Shown: positions 1 through 4,965 of the stretch, piece by piece
Layout: each line of letters begins with the position of its first letter
Position numbering within the stretch: the stretch's first letter is position 1
Assembly (NCBI GenBank): GCA_012798055.1
Contig: JAAZOA010000107.1
Location: 1 to 5,568, forward strand
DNA from: Syntrophomonadaceae bacterium
GTDB lineage: Bacteria > Bacillota > Syntrophomonadia > Syntrophomonadales > Syntrophomonadaceae
Reading direction: 5' to 3'
DNA: 5,568 nucleotides
Notes under the pieces: generated by a model
Told to the model about the DNA's origin: nothing
Databases searched by the model: none
The model's input: the letters and a program-made list of their open reading frames with translations, nothing else
Position numbers and translations under genes: made by a program

Positions 1-256
1 CAAACCGGCGTTTATACCACTCCGCCACTGCCTGCCGGTACTCCGCCAGACCAACCGAGCTGGGATACTGGTGGTTGGCAGGATCATTGATGCTTATTGC
101 CATCCGGTCGACAATATGCTGGGGGGTCGGCAGATCAGGATCGCCTATGCCCAGACTGATAATATCGATTCCCTGGGCTTTGGCCTCGGCTACTTTCTGC
201 TCGATGCGGGCGAACAGATAGGGGGGCAGACTCTGCATAGCTAGGTTCTCTCTCAA
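1..256 (-). CDS. dapL: LL-diaminopimelate aminotransferase, N-terminal part (cut by left edge)
   Basis: Probable PLP-dependent, cytoplasmic enzyme that transfers an amino group from glutamate to tetrahydrodipicolinate, giving LL-diaminopimelate in one step and bypassing the succinylase and acetylase branches of lysine synthesis. Only the first 85 codons are present. I read them from the minus strand: LPPYLFARIEQKVAEAKAQG at residues 10-29, SLGIGDPDLPTP at 34-45, and NHQYPSSVGL at 61-70 followed by an AEYRQAVAEWYKRRF segment. These match the N-terminus of DapL-type class I/II aminotransferases (substrate arm and the GxGDPDLPTP loop). The PLP lysine lies beyond the window. The TTG at 256 is preferred because GGAGG sits 8 nt upstream; the in-frame ATG at 238 would have a 26-nt spacer. 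The neighbour dapF, 36 nt upstream on the same strand, catalyses the next step and supports DapL over a generic aspartate aminotransferase. Recognition is from motif memory, not alignment. Confidence 0.88.
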   Translation of the reverse strand, partial: MRENLAMQSLPPYLFARIEQKVAEAKAQGIDIISLGIGDPDLPTPQHIVDRMAISINDPANHQYPSSVGLAEYRQAVAEWYKRRF

Positions 257-264
257 TTTAAATA

Positions 265-269
265 CCTCC
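265..269 (-). promoter_or_regulatory. Ribosome binding site that fixes the dapL TTG start
   Basis: The minus strand reads GGAGG here, 8 nt before the TTG at 256-254. No comparable site lies before the ATG at 238, so the TTG is the likely start. Confidence 0.75.
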
Positions 270-279
270 AATTATGTTT

Positions 280-306
280 AGTATAGTCATTATCAGCCTA
301 AGTCGA
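280..306 (-). promoter_or_regulatory. Weak candidate internal promoter before dapL
   Basis: On the minus strand TATACT (280-285, 5 of 6 to the -10 consensus) follows TCGACT (301-306, 4 of 6 to the -35 consensus) after 15 nt, shorter than the preferred 17. The -35 element lies inside the last codons of dapF. A transcript from here would have a leader of only about 20 nt before the dapL start. The short spacer makes this speculative; read-through from dapF is the simpler way to express dapL. Confidence 0.2.
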
Positions 307-1129
307 TCTGCCCGTTGAATACATGCACAGCCGGGCCGGTCATATAAACGTGATTGTCAGCAGCCTTCCATTCGATCCATAAATCTCCTCCCAGCAAGTG
401 CACCACGGCACTCCGGTCGGCAAGGTCGTTCTGCACTGCAGCCACCAAAGTCGCGCAGGCACCGGTCCCGCATGCTAGAGTCACCCCGGCCCCTCTTTCC
501 CAAACCCTCATGGTGAGGTCAGCACGGGTGTTGACTTCGACAAATTCCACATTGGTCTTGGCGGGAAACATTTCATGGTTTTCCATGGCTGGCCCCCATT
601 CTTCCACCGGCACAGCAGTAATGTCCGGTACAAATATCACACAATGGGGATTTCCCATGGATACGGCAGTGAACTCCACATCTCCGAAACGGGTAACGGT
701 GCGCACTCCCACTGTTCCCCCATTTCCTGCCATAGGTATCCTGGCTCGCTGCAGGATGGGTTCCCCCATATCTACTGTCACCGAGGTCACTCTCCCCCCG
801 GCGACCTTGACCCGGGGATATCTCGTTCCCGCCAGTGTGCGCACGGATAGGTCCGTTTTCCCAACCCAGCCCCGTTCAAAGGCATATTTCCCGACACAGC
901 GGATCGCATTGCCGCACATCTCCGGCTCTGATCCGTCCGGATTGAAGATCCGCATAAACAGATCCGCATCCTGATCCTTGCCGATACAGACCAGTCCATC
1001 CGCACCAATCCCGAACCTGCGGTCACAAAGCTTCTCAGCCCACGGTTGCAGCACATCTGCTCCGTCCCAGGAATCGACTTGAGTTATGACGAAGTCGTTG
1101 CCGAGTCCTTGCATTTTTACAAAATCCAT
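293..1129 (-). CDS. dapF: Diaminopimelate epimerase DapF
   Basis: Cytoplasmic, cofactor-independent epimerase converting LL-diaminopimelate to meso-diaminopimelate, the direct precursor of lysine and, in many bacteria, of the peptidoglycan cross-linking residue. Residue numbers use the second of two adjacent ATG codons (278 aa, normal for the family). Visible motifs are the N-terminal KMQGLGNDFV (5-14), RRFGIGADG (37-45), NPDGSEPEMCGNAIRCVGKY (63-82) with catalytic Cys72, SMGNPHCV (157-164), and ERGAGVTLACGTGACA (211-226) with the second catalytic cysteine, Cys220. The two pseudosymmetric halves, each giving one cysteine, are complete, so the enzyme should be active. Start choice: GGAGG at 1137-1141 lies 7 nt from the ATG at 1129 but only 4 nt from the ATG at 1132, so 1129 is preferred; the difference is one residue. 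The gene has its own probable promoter and lies directly upstream of dapL. Confidence 0.97.
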   Translation of the reverse strand: MDFVKMQGLGNDFVITQVDSWDGADVLQPWAEKLCDRRFGIGADGLVCIGKDQDADLFMRIFNPDGSEPEMCGNAIRCVGKYAFERGWVGKTDLSVRTLAGTRYPRVKVAGGRVTSVTVDMGEPILQRARIPMAGNGGTVGVRTVTRFGDVEFTAVSMGNPHCVIFVPDITAVPVEEWGPAMENHEMFPAKTNVEFVEVNTRADLTMRVWERGAGVTLACGTGACATLVAAVQNDLADRSAVVHLLGGDLWIEWKAADNHVYMTGPAVHVFNGQIDLG

Positions 1130-1136
1130 CATTTTG

Positions 1137-1141
1137 CCTCC
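1137..1141 (-). promoter_or_regulatory. dapF ribosome binding site
   Basis: GGAGG on the minus strand precedes two tandem ATG codons. Spacers are 4 nt to the first (1132) and 7 nt to the second (1129), which favours the second. Confidence 0.7.
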
Positions 1142-1169
1142 AGCCCAAAAGAAATGCAGGCAATGGCAC

Positions 1170-1234
1170 TATACCTGCTATTTTCATATTCTAGCACAAT
1201 GAAATGACGAAGCAAAAAGCCTGGCGCAGGTATA
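1170..1234. repeat. 9-bp inverted repeat bracketing the dapF promoter
   Basis: TATACCTGC at 1170-1178 is exactly repeated in inverted orientation as GCAGGTATA at 1226-1234. One arm lies just downstream of the predicted transcription start and the other upstream of the -35, with 56 bp between arm centres. It could be a pair of operator half-sites, a long-loop RNA stem, or chance; a 9-bp match in a gap this size is only mildly improbable. Confidence 0.35.
1188..1215 (-). promoter_or_regulatory. Probable dapF(-dapL) promoter, extended -10 type
   Basis: On the minus strand the -10 element TAGAAT (1188-1193, 5 of 6) is preceded by TG plus one base (1194-1196), forming an extended -10. A poor -35, TTGCTT (1210-1215), lies 16 nt further upstream. 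Extended -10 promoters tolerate a weak -35. Transcription would begin near 1181, leaving a leader of about 50 nt before dapF. A second -10-like hexamer, TATAGT, lies downstream near 1169-1174 but lacks a -35 at proper spacing. The -35 overlaps the T-run of the candidate terminator at 1214-1218. Confidence 0.5.
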
Positions 1235-1257
1235 CAATATATATGCAACCCCGCCAG
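1214..1257 (-). terminator. Candidate intrinsic terminator of the ABC importer operon
   Basis: Read on the minus strand, CTGGCG (1257-1252) pairs with CGCCAG (1226-1221), followed after two bases by five T residues (1218-1214). A GGT/ACC pairing inside the loop may extend the stem. The 25-nt loop is large for an intrinsic terminator. A smaller alternative, CCTG-CGC-CAGG (1230-1220), sits on the same T-run but has only four pairs. The position, about 100 nt after the last transport gene and before the dapF promoter, is where a terminator is expected. Confidence 0.35.
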
Positions 1258-1273
1258 AACCATTATTCGCCCA

Positions 1274-1350
1274 CCTGTTGGCTGAACTCTCCTGGTTGCC
1301 CCCCGTCCCGGTTTGATCCCTACTGAGACCGGATTTGGCGCCTGTTGGCT
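1274..1350. repeat. Pair of 10-bp direct repeats in the 3' flank of the importer operon
   Basis: CCTGTTGGCT occurs exactly at 1274-1283 and 1341-1350, 67 bp apart. A degenerate relative, CCTGGTTGCC, is at 1291-1300 and a partial CCTGTT at 1352-1357, the latter touching the dppF-like stop codon. The cluster may be decayed tandem sequence or chance in a compositionally biased gap. No function is evident. Confidence 0.35.
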
Positions 1351-1356
1351 CCCTGT

Positions 1357-2160
1357 TCACAAGCTGGCGAAAGAACTCGCCACCAATTTTTGCGTATAGG
1401 GATCAACCGGATGTTTGAAAACCTGTTCAGCTGTACCTGTTTCCACAATGCTGCCCCTGTTCATGACCACGATGCGATCGGCCATGTAATTAACCACCCC
1501 GATGTCATGAGAAATAAAAATGTAGGCATTTTTATGCTGCTTCTGCAGGTCCTTCAGCAGGTTCAAGATTTGGGCCTGTACCGATACATCCAGTGCTGAT
1601 ACCGGTTCGTCACAGATTATGATCTTGGGGTTTACTACCAGCGCCCGCGCGATTGCCACCCGCTGGCACTGCCCACCGCTGAGTTCCCCGGGGTATTTGT
1701 CGGCCGTCCCTTCTTCCAGCCCCACCTGACTGATCATGGCCTCCACCCGCTGCTTTATTTCCCGTTTGTCACGGCAGATTCCCAGGGTGATCAGGGGTTC
1801 AGCGATTATTTCCCGTATCCTGAAGTGGGGGTTCATGGATCCCTTGGGGTCCTGAAAAATAAACTGAAGATTCTTACGGTAGCGTTTGTATTGCTCCTGG
1901 TCCATATGCTTGATGTCTACCCCGTCATAAAAAACCTGCCCCTGGGAGGGTTCCCTGAGACCCCCCAGGATTTCTCCCAGGGTCGATTTCCCGCTCCCCG
2001 ACTCCCCCACAATCCCAACAGTCTCTCCTTCATAAATCGCAAAGGAAACCTGGTGCAGGGCTTTGAACATCTTCTTGGGCGTACCTATTACGGCCTTCCT
2101 TTCCACCACAAACTCTTTGCTCAAATTATGGCCGGAAAGGAGTGGTCTAGTTTGGGCCAT
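1357..2160 (-). CDS. Peptide/nickel-type ABC importer ATPase, DppF/NikE-like
   Basis: Second of two cytoplasmic ATPases powering the importer. In the 267-aa form: Walker A GESGSGKST (52-60), Q-loop QDP (Gln103), signature LSGGQ (160-164), Walker B IIICDEP (180-186) with catalytic Glu185, D-loop SALD (188-191) and H-loop His218. All catalytic elements are present. The protein ends soon after the PYTQKL element, without the cysteine-rich oligopeptide/dipeptide C-terminal extension, so its length resembles NikE (about 268 aa) more than E. coli DppF (about 330 aa). Start choice: an ATG at 2178 overlaps the upstream stop as ATGA but has no ribosome site, whereas the in-frame ATG at 2160 has AGGAGG 5 nt upstream. 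I therefore start at 2160, 14 nt after the dppD-like gene. Last gene of the operon. The substrate cannot be deduced from an ATPase. Confidence 0.95.
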   Translation of the reverse strand: MAQTRPLLSGHNLSKEFVVERKAVIGTPKKMFKALHQVSFAIYEGETVGIVGESGSGKSTLGEILGGLREPSQGQVFYDGVDIKHMDQEQYKRYRKNLQFIFQDPKGSMNPHFRIREIIAEPLITLGICRDKREIKQRVEAMISQVGLEEGTADKYPGELSGGQCQRVAIARALVVNPKIIICDEPVSALDVSVQAQILNLLKDLQKQHKNAYIFISHDIGVVNYMADRIVVMNRGSIVETGTAEQVFKHPVDPYTQKLVASSFASL

Positions 2161-2165
2161 GTCCG

Positions 2166-2171
2166 CCTCCT
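2166..2171 (-). promoter_or_regulatory. Ribosome binding site setting the DppF-like start at 2160
   Basis: A full AGGAGG on the minus strand lies 5 nt before the ATG at 2160. It would be inside the coding region if translation began at the ATG at 2178, which has only AT-rich sequence ahead of it. Confidence 0.75.
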
Positions 2172-2174
2172 CTT

Positions 2175-3134
2175 TCATATGTCAAAATTGCAGCGGAAGG
2201 TATGAAAACCGTCCAGAGACTGTTCCTTGACCTCGGTTGCACAGATATCCTGCCGGTATGAACATCTCTCTTTGAACACGCATCCGCTCCTGGGTTTGCC
2301 TATTTCCAGCACATGCCCGGGGATCTCTTCCAGCCTTTCCCCCCGCTTGATATTCAAGGAGGGAATGACTTTGATCAACAACTTGGTATAGGGGTGTTTG
2401 GGCATGGCGAAAAGATCCCCTGCTGAAGCTTCTTCTATGATCTGGCCGCCGTACATAACCAGGATCCTCTGGCAGTAATATTTGATCAGCCCCAGATCGT
2501 GGGAAATCATCAATACAGAGGTCTGATGGGCTTCATTTACGGCTCTGAACAGATCAACCACCTGTTTCTGGATTGTGCTGTCCAGGGCGGTGGTAGGTTC
2601 ATCGGCAATAATCAGCCGGGGTTTGTTCATCAGAGCCATGGCGATATTGACCCTTTGCCGCATGCCACCGCTCAATTGCCAGGGATATGAGTTGAGCAGC
2701 CTCTCCGTATCCTTTATGCCCACTGCACCCACCAATTTGCTGGCTCTGGCCAGTGCTTCCTCTATGCTGCTTTTGGAATACAAGACGTAGCCATCGGCTA
2801 TCTGATCTTTTATCTTGATCATCGGGTGCAGGTAAAAACCAGTGTTTTGTGGCACATACCCTATCCTTCCCCCAACCAGCGACTTGATAGCCTTGGGATC
2901 AGCCTTGAGGTAGTCCACGCCCAGGACCTGAAATCTTTCCGCCTCCCAACTGAGATTTTCCGGCAGCAGATTGATTATGGTCTTAGCCGTCAGCGTTTTA
3001 CCGCTGCCCGATTCCCCCTCTACCCCAAGCAGCTCCCCTTTTTCCATGTCCAGGGAAATATGGTTTACCAAAACGCGGCCGCTGCCGGTCTTGATGGTCA
3101 GGTTTTTGATATCCAAGAGTTTCTCATCACCCAT
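2175..3134 (-). CDS. Peptide/nickel-type ABC importer ATPase, DppD/OppD-like
   Basis: First of the two cytoplasmic ATPases of the importer, 319 aa, normal for DppD/OppD. Walker A GESGSGKT (40-47), Q-loop Gln96, signature LSGGM (154-158), Walker B LIIADEP (174-180) with Glu179, D-loop TALD (182-185), H-loop His212. The KHPYTKLL element (246-253) begins the family's C-terminal extension, which carries four cysteines (285, 291, 298, 315). In characterised DppD proteins the cysteines of this extension have been reported to bind a 4Fe-4S cluster; that role here is inference. Behind the Q-loop the usual QDPMTSLNP-type segment is replaced by QNTGFYLHPM, which is unusual for the peptide branch. The start ATG has a strong ribosome site 10-11 nt upstream. 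The upstream permease ends 5 nt before it. Confidence 0.96.
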   Translation of the reverse strand: MGDEKLLDIKNLTIKTGSGRVLVNHISLDMEKGELLGVEGESGSGKTLTAKTIINLLPENLSWEAERFQVLGVDYLKADPKAIKSLVGGRIGYVPQNTGFYLHPMIKIKDQIADGYVLYSKSSIEEALARASKLVGAVGIKDTERLLNSYPWQLSGGMRQRVNIAMALMNKPRLIIADEPTTALDSTIQKQVVDLFRAVNEAHQTSVLMISHDLGLIKYYCQRILVMYGGQIIEEASAGDLFAMPKHPYTKLLIKVIPSLNIKRGERLEEIPGHVLEIGKPRSGCVFKERCSYRQDICATEVKEQSLDGFHTFRCNFDI

Positions 3135-3139
3135 GATAG

Positions 3140-3994
3140 CTAAGACCTCCTCCTGATCAGCAGGTCATTCAGACCGTCTCCCAGCAGATTGAATCCGAGA
3201 ACCGACAAGGCAATGGCTACACCCGGTCCTACCGCCAGATAGGGATACTGGAGAAAATTCTGCCGGGCTTCGTTCAGCATCAGGCCCCAACTGGCATTGG
3301 GAGGTTGGATCCCCAGACCCAGGAAAGAAAGGGAGGTTTCAATCATGATGGCGGCCCCGATACAGGCGGTGAACTGGGTGATAAGTCGGGGCAGGAGCAG
3401 GGGCAGGTAGTGTTTGGCCAGGAGTCTCCGCCGGGAAATGCCATAGCTTTTGGCGGCTTTGATGAAGAGGAGATTTTCACTATCCAATATCAGCGAGTAA
3501 ACCAGCCTGGCAAAAGGCGGTATCATGAAGACACCGATGGCGGCCACGGCACCCTCTTGACCCTTCCCCACCGCCGCTACCATCATCATGGCCAGCAAAA
3601 TGCCGGGAAAAGCCATCAGACCGTCTATGGAACGCATGATTACCGCCGACAGGGGGCCTTTGGCGATGGCCGCGATAGCCCCCAGCAATGATCCGGCCAG
3701 AGATCCTAGGGCCACGGCCACGAAACAGACAAGGAGAACGCTCCTGGAACCATAGATAATCCGGCTTAAAATGTCCCGGCCAAAATTGTCGGTCCCCAAT
3801 AAAAAGGCCGGGTTTTGACCTGGGCCGACGAAACGCAGTCCCAAATTCATTTCGTTGGGGTTGTGAGGCATATAGATGAACGACAGGAGGCAGAGCGCTG
3901 CCACCAGAACGGTCAGCCCTCCGCCCATGATGAGATGATATTTTTTCTTTATCCTAATCTTGCTTGCCACTGAATCACTCGCCTTGCATCTCAA
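3140..3994 (-). CDS. Peptide/nickel-type ABC importer permease, DppC/OppC-like
   Basis: Integral membrane subunit that with its DppB-like partner forms the channel. As read from the first start (284 aa): a short basic N-terminus, a first membrane segment about 21-41, then the family motif LLGTDNFGRD (65-74), several hydrophobic helices, the cytoplasmic EAA-type loop around 177-205 (FIKAAKSYGISRRR and following) that docks on the ATPases, and the conserved SFLGLGIQPPNASWG segment. Complete, and normal in length for DppC/NikC. The start is uncertain. TTG at 3994 has AGGA 6 nt upstream and overlaps the dppB-like gene by 20 nt; GTG at 3970, 4 nt after the dppB-like stop, has only AAGG at an 11-nt spacer. 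Either gives an intact transmembrane region, differing by eight residues. Translational coupling with the upstream gene is likely. Confidence 0.95.
   Translation of the reverse strand: MRCKASDSVASKIRIKKKYHLIMGGGLTVLVAALCLLSFIYMPHNPNEMNLGLRFVGPGQNPAFLLGTDNFGRDILSRIIYGSRSVLLVCFVAVALGSLAGSLLGAIAAIAKGPLSAVIMRSIDGLMAFPGILLAMMMVAAVGKGQEGAVAAIGVFMIPPFARLVYSLILDSENLLFIKAAKSYGISRRRLLAKHYLPLLLPRLITQFTACIGAAIMIETSLSFLGLGIQPPNASWGLMLNEARQNFLQYPYLAVGPGVAIALSVLGFNLLGDGLNDLLIRRRS
3145..3154 (-). promoter_or_regulatory. DppD-like gene ribosome site embedded in the upstream coding end
   Basis: The minus strand reads AGGAGGAGGT, ending 10 nt before the ATG at 3134. The same bases are three consecutive AGG arginine codons near the C-terminus of the upstream permease (IRRRS then stop), so the two genes share this sequence. 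The spacer is longer than usual but the match is very strong. Confidence 0.7.
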
Positions 3995-4931
3995 CTCTGA
4001 TCCTGGGATTTATGAACATGACTGCTATATCTACCAGCAAAGCGATCGCTATTACCAGGGTAGTAATGAACATCACCAGCCCCAGCAGCAGGAATACATC
4101 CCTCTGTTCAACCGCCACCAAAATAAGCCGCCCGATTCCCGGTAGAGAGAAGACTGATTCTACCACCACGGTTCCGCCCACTAGCTTGGCAAATTGCAGG
4201 CCGATAACATTGCTGGGGGCTATCATGGCACTGCGCAGAGCATATTTGAAATAGATGGTGAAACTGGATAGTCCCTTAGCCCTGGCCATATCCATAAAGT
4301 CCTGGCTCAGGGCATCCAGCATGGAGGTTCTGACCGTGCGCAAGAGCATACCAATCTCACCGATGGCTAGGACCATGCTGGGCAGGGCGATGCTGTTAAG
4401 ATAAGCTACGAAGCCCCTCTCCGGCGGCACATAACCGGCTATCGGGAACCATTGGAGTTCGAGTCCCAGGTACACAATGGACATCATGCCTATCCAGAAG
4501 GCGGGGACCGAAGAGCCGAGCTGCATCAAGCCGGTAGAAACATAGTCCACAGCGGTGTTTTTCCTGATAGCTGCCAATATGCCAAGGACTATCGAAATGA
4601 CCGTAGCGATTATCATCGAGAACACCGCAATGGACATGGTGACCGGCAGTCGCTGCCTGATGAGTGTGCTCACGTCCTGCCCGAACAAGTAAGATTTGCC
4701 CAGATCGAAACTGACAAAGCCCTTCAGCCAGTCCCAGTATTGCAGATACCAGGGCCGGTCCAACCCCAAAGCTGACCGGAGGGCTGCCAGTTTCTCCGGG
4801 GTTGCATCCGAACCCAAAATGAGTTGGGCTGCATCACCGGGTATCCACATCAACACGGCAAAGGTGATTATTGAAACCAGGAGCAAGACTTCGACCGCAT
4901 GGGAAATTCTTTTATAAAGATAGTTAAGCAT
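3975..4931 (-). CDS. Peptide/nickel-type ABC importer permease, DppB/OppB-like
   Basis: Integral membrane subunit, 318 aa, partner of the DppC-like permease. The N-terminal YLYKRISHAVEVLLLV begins the first membrane helix (about 12-30), followed by the WIPGDAA segment and an extracytoplasmic domain with LGLDRPWYLQYWDWLKG (55-71) and DLGKS (76-80), typical of DppB/OppB/NikB. Further helices follow at about 98-122, 135-158 and 180-200. The EAA-type loop is around 211-238 (DFMDMARAKGLS then IYFKYALRSAMIAP), and the conserved VVESVFSLPGIGRL (256-269) precedes the last helix. All family landmarks are present. The ATG at 4931 has AGGTGA about 6 nt upstream, complementary to the 16S tail. It begins 34 nt after the binding-protein gene. 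Confidence 0.96.
   Translation of the reverse strand: MLNYLYKRISHAVEVLLLVSIITFAVLMWIPGDAAQLILGSDATPEKLAALRSALGLDRPWYLQYWDWLKGFVSFDLGKSYLFGQDVSTLIRQRLPVTMSIAVFSMIIATVISIVLGILAAIRKNTAVDYVSTGLMQLGSSVPAFWIGMMSIVYLGLELQWFPIAGYVPPERGFVAYLNSIALPSMVLAIGEIGMLLRTVRTSMLDALSQDFMDMARAKGLSSFTIYFKYALRSAMIAPSNVIGLQFAKLVGGTVVVESVFSLPGIGRLILVAVEQRDVFLLLGLVMFITTLVIAIALLVDIAVMFINPRIRVEMQGE
4001..4004 (-). promoter_or_regulatory. Candidate ribosome site for the TTG start of the DppC-like gene
   Basis: AGGA on the minus strand lies 6 nt before the TTG at 3994, within the end of the dppB-like coding region. It is modest but better spaced than the AAGG (3985-3982) before the competing GTG at 3970, which is 11 nt away. 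Confidence 0.4.
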
Positions 4932-4965
4932 TTCTTTTCACCTGGAGCGGTCTCATGTTCGGCGG

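Larger units (their letters stand above)
1130..1356. other. Intergenic region between the ABC importer operon and dapF
   Basis: This 227-nt stretch is the only sizeable gene-free gap. It contains the dapF ribosome site and promoter, the inverted repeat and candidate terminator listed separately, and a 10-bp direct repeat. A further weak hairpin, CCGGT (1308-1312) with ACCGG (1328-1332), has a 15-nt loop and no T-run. I see no tRNA or riboswitch. In particular I could not recognise a lysine riboswitch core upstream of dapF, and the predicted 50-nt leader is far too short to hold one. A 44-codon reading frame here is discussed as a finding only. Confidence 0.6.

Noticed and set aside
354..974. 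A 206-codon open frame on the plus strand
   Set aside because: It is fully antisense to dapF, whose catalytic motifs are intact. The plus-strand product has no recognisable motif and there is no ribosome site or promoter; it is a shadow of dapF codon use.
1132..1356. In-frame open stretch of about 75 codons after the DppF-like stop, which might be a lost C-terminal extension or stop read-through
   Set aside because: The translation (beginning TGSQQAPNPVSVG) shows neither the expected cysteines nor the extension motifs, and it crosses the candidate terminator and promoter. The short form is normal for NikE-like ATPases.
1130..1356. Lysine riboswitch or T-box upstream of dapF
   Set aside because: No recognisable riboswitch core or T-box sequence is seen in the 227-nt gap, and the predicted leader from the promoter is only about 50 nt.
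3305..3691. A 128-codon open frame on the plus strand
   Set aside because: Antisense to the DppC-like permease, low-complexity polar translation, no start signal; a shadow frame.
4932..4965. Possible hairpin attenuating expression between binding protein and permease genes
   Set aside because: I could find no inverted repeat with a credible stem in these 34 nt; only the permease ribosome site is visible.
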